A DNA stretch of 64,000 nucleotides from Pseudoalteromonas lipolytica. GTDB lineage: Bacteria > Pseudomonadota > Gammaproteobacteria > Enterobacterales > Alteromonadaceae. Below, piece by piece: positions 1-9,298 of the stretch. Below the pieces are notes generated by a model. It ran no database searches, was not told the origin of the DNA, and was given only the letters and a program-made list of their open reading frames with translations. A program made the position numbers and the translations under genes. The stretch is taken from positions 506,108-570,107 of the forward strand of contig NZ_LJTC01000002.1 of NCBI RefSeq assembly GCF_001306915.1. Reading direction: 5' to 3'. The stretch's first letter is position 1, and every line of letters begins with the position of its first letter.

Positions 1-155
1 GAGCAACCATATTTTTTCTGCTTCGTTATTGTTCTAGATCAATTCTCTTAAACAATTTTTAAAAGTTTAACAAAGATCAATCCTCAAGCTCTTCCCTTAC
101 ATTTTTCTGAGTTTATAATCCGCGCACCATAAAAAAGTATATTTCAAGGACTCAT

Positions 156-1703
156 ATGCGTCGTGGGCAAGAAATCATTAATCAGGAAGTAACATACTCT
201 GACAATCAAGAGCTTGTCTCTACCACTGACTTACGTGGTGTTATCACATACGTAAATAAGGAATTTTGTGCTATTGCTGGTTACAGCGAAGAAGAACTCC
301 TCGGAAAAAACCATAACATAGTACGCCACCCTGATATGCCTAAAGCGGCATTTAAAGAGATGTGGGAAAAACTAAAACAAGGTCACTCTTGGCGTGGCAT
401 GGTGAAGAACCGCTGCAAAGATGGTCGCTACTATTGGGTCGATGCGTTCGTAACGCCAATTTACGAACATGGGCAGTTAGTTGGCTATCAATCTGTACGT
501 ACCAAACCAACTGAGCAATTAAAGAGTCGTGCAAAAGCGCTCTACACTAAAATTAATGATGGTAAATCAATCGCATCATTGCGAGAGAATATTTCACTAA
601 GACAAATAGTGTCTGCGATTTTATTGGTTGCAGGTATTGGTGGTTTAGCTGTGGCCGCCTCATGGATGGTTGCTTTAGTCGCATGTGTCCTTGTAGCACT
701 ACTTTTTGCGCTAAATTATGACGAACTCGTTATTACGCCAAGCCATTTAAAGCAGCAACGTGCAGAGTTCGATTCAGTATCAAGGTATGTCTATTCAGGA
801 TCACATCCATTTAGCATTGCTGCCTTTAATCAGCAAATGCTGTTTGCAAAGCTCAGAACGGTGCTCGGTCGTGTTAAAGACTCTACTTACTCGTTTAAAA
901 ATATTGCCACCAGCTTAGATAAACAATCGTCACTAACTGAGCAAGGCATTGCTGCACAAAGTCAACGTTTGAGTGATATTGCCACAGCAATGACGCAAAT
1001 GAGCGCAACGATTGGCGAAATTTCTGCTAATACTCATCATACAGCTGATAAGGTTAAGACAACTTATCAAAGCTGTAACGATATCAAACTGCATATTGAA
1101 GATAACAGTAGCATGGTGTCTGATCTAGCTAACCAAGTAGAGCAAGCTGCCACTACTGCTAACTCTCTTGCTAGTGAAGCTGACAAAATAGGCCAAGTAA
1201 TGAGTGAGATTGAAGGCATTGCTGAACAAACAAACTTATTAGCACTGAATGCAGCAATTGAAGCAGCACGTGCCGGTGAGCATGGCCGTGGTTTTGCAGT
1301 TGTAGCAGATGAAGTACGCGCACTTTCTTCACGTACTCAAAATGCAACTTCGCAAATTCACAGCTCAATTAAAGAAATTCAAGATACTTTATTTAGCTGG
1401 TCTAAAGTGATGCAATCAACTAAAGCGCAAGCAGATAGTTGTGTTGATACTACCGCCCATACACAAACTGAGCTTGCGAGCATCTTCGCACAAATTGATG
1501 AAATATCAGGCCTTGCGACTGAAATTTCGACGGCTGCTGAGGAACAACAAGTTGTCAGCACCGATATACGCGAAAATGTAGAAAGCATTAAAGGACACAG
1601 CGAAGAGAACTTAAAGCTTAGCTACAACGTGGCTAAAGATGCAGCGGGGCTTGTAGAAGGCTCACGCAAAGTTAACGATATGCTGTTAACCTTTAAAGTT
1701 TAA
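156..1703 (+). CDS. PAS-domain methyl-accepting chemotaxis protein (Aer-like)
   Basis: A 515-residue chemoreceptor that probably senses redox state or oxygen through a cytoplasmic PAS domain and signals to CheA/CheW. Residues about 10-118 form a PAS domain with the Aer-type core (RHPDMP near residue 56, then [10 protein letters not shown]). Two hydrophobic stretches around residues 148-190 form a membrane hairpin with almost no periplasmic loop, as in Aer. The C-terminal half is a long helical signalling domain with the conserved MCP hairpin ([19 protein letters not shown]) near residues 355-375. No C-terminal CheR-tethering pentapeptide is visible. The ATG lies 5 bases after an AAGGA ribosome site. 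A TATAAT hexamer at 114-119 may be the -10 element, but its -35 is poor. Aer-like is family inference; the ligand, probably FAD, is not proven. Confidence 0.88.
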   Translation: MRRGQEIINQEVTYSDNQELVSTTDLRGVITYVNKEFCAIAGYSEEELLGKNHNIVRHPDMPKAAFKEMWEKLKQGHSWRGMVKNRCKDGRYYWVDAFVTPIYEHGQLVGYQSVRTKPTEQLKSRAKALYTKINDGKSIASLRENISLRQIVSAILLVAGIGGLAVAASWMVALVACVLVALLFALNYDELVITPSHLKQQRAEFDSVSRYVYSGSHPFSIAAFNQQMLFAKLRTVLGRVKDSTYSFKNIATSLDKQSSLTEQGIAAQSQRLSDIATAMTQMSATIGEISANTHHTADKVKTTYQSCNDIKLHIEDNSSMVSDLANQVEQAATTANSLASEADKIGQVMSEIEGIAEQTNLLALNAAIEAARAGEHGRGFAVVADEVRALSSRTQNATSQIHSSIKEIQDTLFSWSKVMQSTKAQADSCVDTTAHTQTELASIFAQIDEISGLATEISTAAEEQQVVSTDIRENVESIKGHSEENLKLSYNVAKDAAGLVEGSRKVNDMLLTFKV

Positions 1704-1718
1704 ACTTAACTGATACAA

Positions 1719-1755
1719 AAAAGCCGCATCATAATTGATGCGGCTTTTGTTTTTA
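1719..1755. terminator. Bidirectional rho-independent terminator
   Basis: A perfect 12-bp stem (AAAAGCCGCATC) around a 6-base loop is followed by a T-run on the + strand and, on the complementary strand, by the T-run opposite the A-tract. It sits between the convergent chemoreceptor gene and clpB and can serve both. Confidence 0.85.
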
Positions 1756-1762
1756 GGGCTAA

Positions 1763-4339
1763 TTAACGACTCGAGAAAACAAGTCCATTCTCATCAGCAT
1801 CAATATGGATGATGGCACCTGGTTGGTAATTCCCACCGAGCAGGCGCTGTGCTAATGGGTTTTCAATGGTATGTTGAATAGCACGTTTTAAAGGCCTTGC
1901 CCCATACACAGGATCAAAACCACTTTCAGCGATGCGGTCTAAAGCTGCATCTGTAACTTCAAGAATGTAGCCTTTTTCAGTTAATCGCTCACGTAGCTTA
2001 CTTAACTGAATATCTGCAATTTCCTTAATGTGCTCATTAGCAAGTGGATGGAATACCACGGTTTCGTCGATTCGGTTAATAAACTCAGGGCGGAACTGAC
2101 TAACTAATACGCCCATCACTTTTTCTTTTAACCCAGCATAATCATTTGAACCTGCTTGCTCTTGGATAATATCTGAACCCAAGTTAGAGGTCATAATGAT
2201 CACCGTATTTTTAAAATCAACGGTACGGCCCTGACCATCCGTTAAGCGGCCATCATCAAGCACTTGCAGTAAGATGTTAAATACATCAGGGTGCGCTTTT
2301 TCGACCTCATCCAATAAGATGACGGAATACGGACGACGGCGTACAGCTTCAGTTAAATAGCCACCCTCTTCATAGCCAACATAACCTGGAGGTGCACCGA
2401 CTAAACGTGCCACCGAGTGTTTCTCCATAAACTCCGACATATCAATGCGCACCATGGCATCTTCAGTGTCAAACATGAAACTGGCTAGTGCTTTGGTCAG
2501 CTCAGTTTTACCCACCCCTGTTGGGCCTAAGAATAAGAATGAGCCGATTGGGCGATTTGGATCAGCAAGCCCTGCGCGAGAGCGACGAATTGCATTCGCA
2601 ACAGCTACAACGGCTTCATCTTGACCAATCACTTTGTGGTGTAATTGATCTTCCATTTGCAGTAGCTTTTCACGTTCGCCTTGCAGCATTTTCGATACCG
2701 GAATACCTGTCCAACGCGATAAAATCTCAGCGATTTCGTCTTCACCTACTTGGTTTTTAAGCAAGCTCATTTCTTGCATTTCAGCTTGTGAAGCAAGGTC
2801 GAGTTTGCGCTCAAGTTCAGGGATACGACCATATTGCAGTTCAGACATACGCTGTAAATCGCTGGCACGGCGTGCCACGTCTAAATCAAGACGTGCCTGC
2901 TCAAGTTCAGCTTTGATAACTTGCGTGCCTTGCAGTGAGGCTTTCTCAGCATTCCACACTTCGTCAAGTTCGCGGTATTGCGCTTCAAGTTCAGTGATCA
3001 GCTCTTGCATTTCGGTGCGGCGCTTTTGACTTGCTTCGTCTTTTTCTTTCGCCAGTGCATTATCTTCCAGTTTTAACTGAATAATACGACGCTCTAGCTT
3101 ATCTAAAGACTCTGGTTTTGAGTCAATTTGCAAACGAATTGAAGAACCCGCTTCGTCAATTAAATCTATTGCCTTATCTGGTAGTTGGCGATCGCTGATG
3201 TAACGATGCGACAACTGCGCCGCGGCAACAATGGCCGGATCGGTAATATCAACTGAGTGATGCAGCTCATAACGCTCTTTTAAACCACGTAAAATCGCTA
3301 TGGTGTCTTCAACCGATGGTTCATCAACAAATACCTTTTGGAAACGACGCTCAAGTGCCGCATCTTTCTCAATGTATTGACGATACTCATCAAGGGTTGT
3401 GGCACCCACGCAATGTAACTCACCACGGGCAAGTGCAGGCTTTAACATATTACCCGCATCCATTGCTCCGTCTGTTTTACCTGCGCCTACCATAGTATGA
3501 ATTTCATCAATAAAGAGGATGACTTGGCCTTCTTCTTTGGCAAGTTCATTCAATACTGATTTTAAACGCTCTTCAAATTCACCACGGTATTTAGCACCAG
3601 CAACCAAAGCACCTAAATCGAGCGATAATACTCGCTTGTTTTTTAAACCTTCAGGTACTTCACCATTGATAATACGTTGTGCAAGGCCCTCAGCAATCGC
3701 TGTTTTACCTACACCTGGCTCACCAATTAACACTGGATTATTTTTAGTTCGGCGTTGTAATACTTGAATAGTACGACGAATTTCGTCATCACGACCAATA
3801 ACAGGATCAAGCTTACCTTGCTCTGCTCGCTCAGTTAAATCGATGGTGAATTTTTTTAATGCCTGACGAGTTTCTTCAGCATTTGGGTCTTCTACTTTTT
3901 GGCCACCACGAATGGCTTCAATTGCAGATTCAATTTTGCTAGAAGTAATATTCAGCGCTTTAAAAATGTCGCCTAATGGACCTTTATCATCACACGCGGC
4001 AAGAACAAACAACTCACTTGAAATGAATTTATCTTTTCGTTTTTGAGCATATTTATCGCATAAGTTAATTAATGAAATCAGGTTATTTGACAGCTGAACA
4101 TCGCCACCAATACCTTCAACTTTAAACAGTTTCTCGATTTCTTGGGATAACTTGGTGTTTAACTCATCAGCACTGACGCCTGCTTGTGCAAGTAACGCAC
4201 GCACACTTGAACCATTTTGCTGAAGCAATGAATACATTAAATGCACAGGCTCAATAAATTGATGATCGCGCCCAAGTGCTAATGACTGCGCATCTGAAAG
4301 CGCAGATTGAAATTTACTTGTAAATCTATCTAAACGCAT
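1763..4339 (-). CDS. clpB: ATP-dependent disaggregase ClpB
   Basis: A Hsp100 AAA+ chaperone of 858 residues that pulls proteins out of aggregates with DnaK/DnaJ/GrpE in the cytoplasm. The N-terminal double Clp-N domain spans about 1-150. The first AAA+ module has Walker [10 protein letters not shown] near 206-214 and a DEIHT Walker B. A coiled-coil M-domain (about 410-530) follows, then the second AAA+ module with GPTGVGKTE near 605 and [11 protein letters not shown]. The M-domain and full length separate it from ClpA and ClpC. It is the last gene after rluD and pgeF but has its own sigma-32-type promoter at 4375-4403. Start is ATG. Confidence 0.98.
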   Translation of the reverse strand: MRLDRFTSKFQSALSDAQSLALGRDHQFIEPVHLMYSLLQQNGSSVRALLAQAGVSADELNTKLSQEIEKLFKVEGIGGDVQLSNNLISLINLCDKYAQKRKDKFISSELFVLAACDDKGPLGDIFKALNITSSKIESAIEAIRGGQKVEDPNAEETRQALKKFTIDLTERAEQGKLDPVIGRDDEIRRTIQVLQRRTKNNPVLIGEPGVGKTAIAEGLAQRIINGEVPEGLKNKRVLSLDLGALVAGAKYRGEFEERLKSVLNELAKEEGQVILFIDEIHTMVGAGKTDGAMDAGNMLKPALARGELHCVGATTLDEYRQYIEKDAALERRFQKVFVDEPSVEDTIAILRGLKERYELHHSVDITDPAIVAAAQLSHRYISDRQLPDKAIDLIDEAGSSIRLQIDSKPESLDKLERRIIQLKLEDNALAKEKDEASQKRRTEMQELITELEAQYRELDEVWNAEKASLQGTQVIKAELEQARLDLDVARRASDLQRMSELQYGRIPELERKLDLASQAEMQEMSLLKNQVGEDEIAEILSRWTGIPVSKMLQGEREKLLQMEDQLHHKVIGQDEAVVAVANAIRRSRAGLADPNRPIGSFLFLGPTGVGKTELTKALASFMFDTEDAMVRIDMSEFMEKHSVARLVGAPPGYVGYEEGGYLTEAVRRRPYSVILLDEVEKAHPDVFNILLQVLDDGRLTDGQGRTVDFKNTVIIMTSNLGSDIIQEQAGSNDYAGLKEKVMGVLVSQFRPEFINRIDETVVFHPLANEHIKEIADIQLSKLRERLTEKGYILEVTDAALDRIAESGFDPVYGARPLKRAIQHTIENPLAQRLLGGNYQPGAIIHIDADENGLVFSSR

Positions 4340-4374
4340 AAGGGTTTACCTATTAAAAAATCTAATTGCTTAAT

Positions 4375-4403
4375 TAATGGGTATGCTTAGTGATTTGTTC
4401 AAG
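4375..4403 (-). promoter_or_regulatory. Sigma-32 (heat-shock) promoter of clpB
   Basis: Read on the minus strand, CTTGAAC (4403-4397) is followed after 14 bases by ACCCATTA (4382-4375). This fits the RpoH consensus CTTGAA-N13-15-CCCCATNT. It lies about 35 bases before the clpB start, and clpB is a classical RpoH target in gammaproteobacteria. Confidence 0.72.
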
Positions 4404-4447
4404 TAAAAGAAGAAAATTTAATCGTATAAAATGCGTATAAAGGCGTA

Positions 4448-5170
4448 TTAATTGCGCCAGATCAAGCTAGCCATACGGCCTGTTTGTCCGTCGCGGCGAT
4501 AAGAGAAAAACTGTGATTTTTCAGTAACAGTACAGTGCTCGCCACCATACATTTTGACCACGCCTAATTGTGCTAATTGCTGACGTGCTAATAAATAGAT
4601 ATCAGCCATGTATTTTTCATGTTTGGCTGTAAAAGCTTGTTGATGCAGTGGGTTTTGCGAACAAAAACTGTCTTTAACTTCTTGCCCGACTTCAAATTGT
4701 AAAGGACCGATGGCTGGGCCTAACCAAGCAATAATATCGCTTGCTGGCGCTTGAAAGTGCGAAACCGTGTTTGCCAATATACCTTGCGCTAAACCACGCC
4801 AGCCACCATGGACAGCAGCGACTTCATCCCCCGAAGTCGAGCAAAGTAATACCGGCAAACAGTCTGCGGTCATTATCGCCAGCGGCTGCTTTATTAAACG
4901 GGTGTAAAGCGCATCAGCAGAGCGTACTTGGCTTAAATCAGACTGCTCATCAATCACGACTACATCGCTGCTATGTGTTTGGTTTATCCATACAGCAGGG
5001 TTAGGCAGATGATTTGTAAGTAAGGCGCGATTTGCAAGCACGGCTTGCTCATCATCACCAACATGTAAACCCACATTAAAACTATCAAAGGGTGCAACCG
5101 AAACACCGCCCTGTCGGGTGGTACTCAGCGCGCTAACAGTGTTTGGGGCAGTCCATGCTGGTGTGATCAT
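4448..5170 (-). CDS. pgeF: Peptidoglycan editing factor PgeF (YfiH, laccase-domain)
   Basis: A 240-residue member of the YfiH / cytosolic multicopper-oxidase-like family. In E. coli PgeF removes wrongly built L-Ser-containing peptidoglycan precursors; relatives act on purine nucleosides. The conserved metal-site motifs are present: NQTHSSDVVVID near residue 63, TADCLPVLL near 101 and AVHGGWRGLA near 118, giving the His-Cys-His set. The gene starts 5 bases after rluD ends, so the two are co-transcribed, an order conserved in many gammaproteobacteria. It ends about 108 bp before clpB. The exact substrate here is inferred from the family. Confidence 0.92.
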   Translation of the reverse strand: MITPAWTAPNTVSALSTTRQGGVSVAPFDSFNVGLHVGDDEQAVLANRALLTNHLPNPAVWINQTHSSDVVVIDEQSDLSQVRSADALYTRLIKQPLAIMTADCLPVLLCSTSGDEVAAVHGGWRGLAQGILANTVSHFQAPASDIIAWLGPAIGPLQFEVGQEVKDSFCSQNPLHQQAFTAKHEKYMADIYLLARQQLAQLGVVKMYGGEHCTVTEKSQFFSYRRDGQTGRMASLIWRN

Positions 5171-5175
5171 AACGC

Positions 5176-6153
5176 TTAAAACTCGATATTTGGGTTTGCT
5201 TTAGTATCAGCGCGTAATGCTTCTGTCATAGCTGCCATATCATCTGGAATTGGCGCTTGCCAAGTCATTAGCTCACCCGTAATTGGGTGCGCAATTGATA
5301 GCTTAACAGCATGTAATGCTTGGCGTTTAAAGTCGCGTAGCATTTGAAACAGTTCAGGTGTTGCGCCTTTTGGCGGACGCGGACGACCACCATACAGTTG
5401 ATCGCCAACTAATGGGTGGTTTAAATAAGCCATGTGTACACGGATTTGGTGAGTACGACCTGTTTCTAGGCGTAAACGTAAGCGTGTATGTGCACGGAAT
5501 TTTTCTGCAACACGGTAATGCGTAACCGCTGGTTTGCCCATTTCATGCACGGCCATATGAGTACGTTTTGTTGCATGTCGACCAATTGGTTTTTCAACCA
5601 TGCCACCAGCCGTCATTGTGCCATTACAAATTGCTTCGTATTCACGGGTGAAGTTTTCACGCTTTTGTAGTGCAGATACTAGGTGTGTTTGTGCCGGAAT
5701 TGTTTTCGCCACCACCATTAAACCAGTGGTGTCTTTATCTAGACGATGCACAATACCCGCACGAGGTACATTAATAATATCAGGATAATGGTGTAGCAAA
5801 GCATTTAATACCGTGCCATCTGGGTTACCCGCACCTGGATGAACGACTAACCCCATAGGTTTATTGATCACCAAAATATCATCGTCTTCATAAACGATGT
5901 TTAATTTGATATTTTGTGCCTCGTATTCACGAGGGGCCTCAATGGTTGTTTCTACACTCACCATTTCGCCACCGAGTAGTTTTTCGCGCGGTGTGTTTAA
6001 TATTTCGCCGTTTACAGTGATTTTATCATCCAAAATCCACGTTTTTATACGTGATCGAGAATAATCAGGGAACAATTGCGCTAATACTTGGTCTAGACGT
6101 TTACCGCCAAGGTCAATTGGAACCTCGGCTTGGAGAGAAATTTGCTCTGACAT
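5176..6153 (-). CDS. rluD: 23S rRNA pseudouridine synthase RluD
   Basis: RluA-family synthase of 325 residues that makes pseudouridines 1911, 1915 and 1917 in helix 69 of 23S rRNA. An N-terminal S4 RNA-binding domain spans about 17-75. The catalytic motif HRLDKDTTGL places the nucleophile at Asp139. The C-terminal part carries the RTHQIRVHMA motif. The N-terminal S4 domain, length and placement beside pgeF and divergent bamD all favour RluD over RluA or RluC. Confidence 0.96.
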   Translation of the reverse strand: MSEQISLQAEVPIDLGGKRLDQVLAQLFPDYSRSRIKTWILDDKITVNGEILNTPREKLLGGEMVSVETTIEAPREYEAQNIKLNIVYEDDDILVINKPMGLVVHPGAGNPDGTVLNALLHHYPDIINVPRAGIVHRLDKDTTGLMVVAKTIPAQTHLVSALQKRENFTREYEAICNGTMTAGGMVEKPIGRHATKRTHMAVHEMGKPAVTHYRVAEKFRAHTRLRLRLETGRTHQIRVHMAYLNHPLVGDQLYGGRPRPPKGATPELFQMLRDFKRQALHAVKLSIAHPITGELMTWQAPIPDDMAAMTEALRADTKANPNIEF

Positions 6154-6189
6154 TAGTAACTTTACCCAATTTACCAGTGCAAGCTGTGC

Positions 6190-6219
6190 TCGACTGGGTT
6201 AGAATCGCTTTAATATAAT
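6190..6219 (+). promoter_or_regulatory. Probable sigma-70 promoter of bamD
   Basis: TCGACT (4 of 6 to TTGACA) at 6190-6195, an 18-base spacer and a perfect TATAAT at 6214-6219 lie about 63 bases before bamD. No clear sigma-E motif was seen by eye in this 128-bp divergent gap. Confidence 0.45.
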
Positions 6220-6282
6220 ACGTATAGTTTACTCGGTTTTCCTCACTTGGCCTAGCCGAAGACATCGAAGGTAAGAAATAAA

Positions 6283-7041
6283 ATGATAAATAAAATAGGG
6301 AAACGTGCGTTCGCCATAGTTTTTTCAGTATCTGTACTTGGCTTAGGTGCCTGTTCATCAGCACCCGATCAAGAAGATATCCAACGCGTTCCTAATAAAT
6401 CTGCGCAAGCTTTATATGAAGATGCAAAACAAACATTAGATTCTGGCTTATATGCGCGTGCAATTGAGCTATTAAGTGCGATTGATTCTCGCTACCCTTT
6501 TGGTCCTTTATCAAAACAAGTACAAATGGACTTAGTGTATGCGCATTATCAAGCAGGTAATACTGAGCAAGCACTCGCAACAATCGACCGTTTTATTCGC
6601 TTAAACCCAAACCACAAAGATTTAGATTACATGTACTACATGCGTGGCTTGGTAAACATCAAAGCCGATGAAAACGCATTCCAAGAATATTTTGGTGTAG
6701 ACCGTGCTGACAGGGATGCAAACCGCACTCGTGTTGCGTTTACTGATTTATCGACGCTTTTAAAGCGTTTTCCTAACAGTGCTTATGCACCAGAAGCGAA
6801 AAAGCGTTTAGTATGGCTACTTAATAAAATGGCGCGCTACGAGTTAAAAGTTGCAGAATACTACTATGAGCGAGAGGCGTACCTTGCTGCAGCAAACCGT
6901 GGTAAATATGTGGTTGAGCACTACTCACAAAGCAGCTACCTTGATCAAGCACTGGAGATCATGGAAAAAAGCTATAACAAGCTTGGCTTACCTGAGCTAA
7001 GTGAACACGCTAAAGCAACGCGAGAAGCTAACAAACGTTAA
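6283..7041 (+). CDS. bamD: Outer-membrane assembly lipoprotein BamD (ComL)
   Basis: An essential lipoprotein of the BAM complex that works with BamA to fold beta-barrel proteins into the outer membrane. The 252-residue protein has a signal peptide ending in lipobox L21-G-A-C24. The residue after Cys is Ser, so it should be released to the outer membrane. The rest is a chain of TPR-like helical pairs (ALYEDAKQTLDSGLYARAIE, then EQALATIDRFIRLNP), the normal BamD build and length. The start ATG follows GAAGG. It is divergent from rluD, as in many relatives. Confidence 0.96.
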   Translation: MINKIGKRAFAIVFSVSVLGLGACSSAPDQEDIQRVPNKSAQALYEDAKQTLDSGLYARAIELLSAIDSRYPFGPLSKQVQMDLVYAHYQAGNTEQALATIDRFIRLNPNHKDLDYMYYMRGLVNIKADENAFQEYFGVDRADRDANRTRVAFTDLSTLLKRFPNSAYAPEAKKRLVWLLNKMARYELKVAEYYYEREAYLAAANRGKYVVEHYSQSSYLDQALEIMEKSYNKLGLPELSEHAKATREANKR

Positions 7042-7055
7042 AATAGACTAAAAGC

Positions 7056-7082
7056 AAAAAAGGCGCCTTTGGCGCCTTTTTT
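7056..7082 (+). terminator. Rho-independent terminator after bamD
   Basis: Stem AAAAAAGGCGCC, loop TTT, then GGCGCCTTTTTT. It starts 14 bases after the bamD stop. Confidence 0.9.
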
Positions 7083-7098
7083 AATGTTTGCGATCGAA

Positions 7099-7512
<414 letters not shown>

Positions 7513-7614
7513 TTAGACAATCCCATTGCTGATGGCAAACAAAGCTATGAATTACGGTGATTAAATCAGCAATCATGATATTATTAAACAAAGTGATTCA
7601 AAATAGAGACAACA

Positions 7615-8163
7615 ATGAAATCATTGCAACAGGGTTTTACATTATTGGAGTTAATGGTCACGATTGCTATTGTAGGTATTATTGCAACTATTGCGATCTG
7701 GGATAGCTCAGACCTACTAGAAAATGATAGAGCGGAAAGCTATTTGCAAGAGCTTAAACGCAATTTAAGTTTTGCCAGAGCAAAAGCTACTACTAGCGAT
7801 GCTGTTGTGGTTGTTTGTAGTGGAAACACGTCAAGAATTGAAAATAATAGACGAGTCCCTTGTCTAAATGATTGGAGTCAAGGCACTTTATTCGTATTTT
7901 TCGATTCGAATCAAAATGGTATATACAACCCAAGAGTTGGCGATATCATTTTAAGGGTAATGGAAGAAATACCTGATAATAGTCAGTTAGCATTTTCAGG
8001 GGATCGCTCTTTAATATTCGATACCAGCGGTATGCTCACTTCAAACGCAGGAAAATTCACTTACTGCCCTTCTAAAGCTAATGATGATAACAATAAACAA
8101 CTTGAGATTTTAAAATCTGGTACTGCTTTATATCGCGGCAGTACGACAGATGGCTGTAATTAA
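7615..8163 (+). CDS. FimT/GspH-type minor pseudopilin
   Basis: A 182-residue type IV pilin-like protein. The short leader MKSLQQG is followed by F-T-L-L-E: prepilin peptidase cleavage after Gly7, Phe at +1 and Glu at +5. The hydrophobic helix continues to about residue 30. The rest resembles GspH/FimT proteins, with two Cys pairs and a DSNQNGIYNP turn that could bind Ca2+. FimT/FimU-class proteins prime pilus assembly with PilV, PilW and PilX. Here the gene faces the pilVWXY1E operon instead of heading it. Its own promoter was not resolved. Confidence 0.82.
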   Translation: MKSLQQGFTLLELMVTIAIVGIIATIAIWDSSDLLENDRAESYLQELKRNLSFARAKATTSDAVVVVCSGNTSRIENNRRVPCLNDWSQGTLFVFFDSNQNGIYNPRVGDIILRVMEEIPDNSQLAFSGDRSLIFDTSGMLTSNAGKFTYCPSKANDDNNKQLEILKSGTALYRGSTTDGCN

Positions 8164-8173
8164 TGTGCTAAAA

Positions 8174-8201
8174 TTGACAACCCCTCTACTGAGCATATAG
8201 T
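8174..8201 (+). promoter_or_regulatory. Probable promoter of the second pseudopilin gene
   Basis: Perfect TTGACA at 8174-8179, a 16-base spacer, then TATAGT at 8196-8201. It lies 33 bases before the ATG at 8235, suggesting the two pseudopilin genes can be transcribed independently. Confidence 0.5.
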
Positions 8202-8234
8202 TAAAATAACAGTCATTATTGGGAGTCTTCAAGG

Positions 8235-8762
8235 ATGAGGACATTACATTTTATACGCTGTTGTAAAGGCGCTACTCTCATAGAAAGCATGGTTTTAATA
8301 GCGATTTTATCCTTGCTGTTGCATTTTGCGTTATTTGAATTCAAGCCAATGCTAGCAAAAAACCGACTAGACAACCGAGTCCATGAAATTAAAAGAGCAT
8401 TGCACTTTGCTCGATTAAAAGCACAATCTAGTGGAAGTCGTGTTACCTTCTGTGCGCTCAACAATAATCGCTGCGAAAAGAAACTTTGGCATAAATCGCT
8501 TACCGTATTTGTTGATAGAGGAAACATTGGTATCTTTGAGAATAGCGATACTATTTTGCTTGAGCTTGAAGCAATTAACTCACTGGATATGTTTACTTAT
8601 CCCCGCAACTCGGTAACCTTTGGACCAAGTGGTATACCTATGGCACTGAATAACGGCACGTTTTTATATTGTCCTGAGTATAAAAAAGAAAGCCTCAAAG
8701 GGCTTTCTATAACAATTAGTCCAATCGGCAGGGCCAGAGTAATTGATACTGATAAGTGTTGA
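8235..8762 (+). CDS. Divergent FimT/GspH-like pseudopilin
   Basis: A 175-residue type IV pilin-like protein with leader ending in CCKG, cleavage before A-T-L-I-E. Glu at +5 is kept but +1 is Ala rather than Phe/Met. A hydrophobic helix follows to about residue 35. The body shares the plan of the upstream gene (helix, HFARLKAQSSGSRVTFC, then a late FGPSGIPM segment), so the two are probably diverged duplicates. GGGAG lies 9 bases before the ATG. The stop is only 2 bases from the end of the convergent pilE, with no terminator hairpin between them. Confidence 0.75.
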   Translation: MRTLHFIRCCKGATLIESMVLIAILSLLLHFALFEFKPMLAKNRLDNRVHEIKRALHFARLKAQSSGSRVTFCALNNNRCEKKLWHKSLTVFVDRGNIGIFENSDTILLELEAINSLDMFTYPRNSVTFGPSGIPMALNNGTFLYCPEYKKESLKGLSITISPIGRARVIDTDKC

Positions 8763-8764
8763 GG

Positions 8765-9190
8765 CTACTTGCCCCAACACGTACTCGAATCAGCAGAGCC
8801 TTCAGACTTTTTGAGACCTGTATCTGTGATTATTAACTTTGTGCATTCTGTATCCTTTAGAGGTGGCCCTGATTCAGCAGTAGCCTCAAATTCGAAGGTA
8901 CCCGCATTATTATCAACACTCGCCTTTAGCTTATAAAAATTGTTTTCTGTTCTCTCAGCGACACCAAGATCTCCTAGAGAAGTCGTGTATTCACGATTAT
9001 CTACAAAATATTGCTCTTGTTTATTTGCTGCATCAAGCAAAGCAGTGATCCCCTCTGTTCTCGCTGTTCGCTTAACATGTTCAAAATAGTTTGGAATAGC
9101 AATGCTCGCGATAATCCCTAAAATTGCCACAGCAATCATAAGCTCTATTAAAGTAAAGCCCTTTTCACTAGTGTGTTGTATTTCATTCAT
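8765..9190 (-). CDS. pilE: Type IV pilus minor pilin PilE
   Basis: A 141-residue pilin. Leader MNEIQHTSEKG, cleavage before F-T-L-I-E (Glu at +5), then a classic pilin helix MIAVAILGIIASIAIPNYF. Two Cys near the C-terminus (TECTKL and SSTCWGK) can form the pilin D-loop disulfide. It is the last gene of the pilVWXY1 cluster, as in Pseudomonas and other gammaproteobacteria, so it is better read as the minor pilin PilE than as the major pilin. Confidence 0.88.
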   Translation of the reverse strand: MNEIQHTSEKGFTLIELMIAVAILGIIASIAIPNYFEHVKRTARTEGITALLDAANKQEQYFVDNREYTTSLGDLGVAERTENNFYKLKASVDNNAGTFEFEATAESGPPLKDTECTKLIITDTGLKKSEGSADSSTCWGK

Positions 9191-9298
9191 TCTTTATAAC
9201 CTTATAATCTGCTGAATCCAAACACGATTCCATCATAGGTTTAACACCTACTCAAAGCAACTGACAAGTCACTTATTTATAGCCGTGTTGCAATTAGG

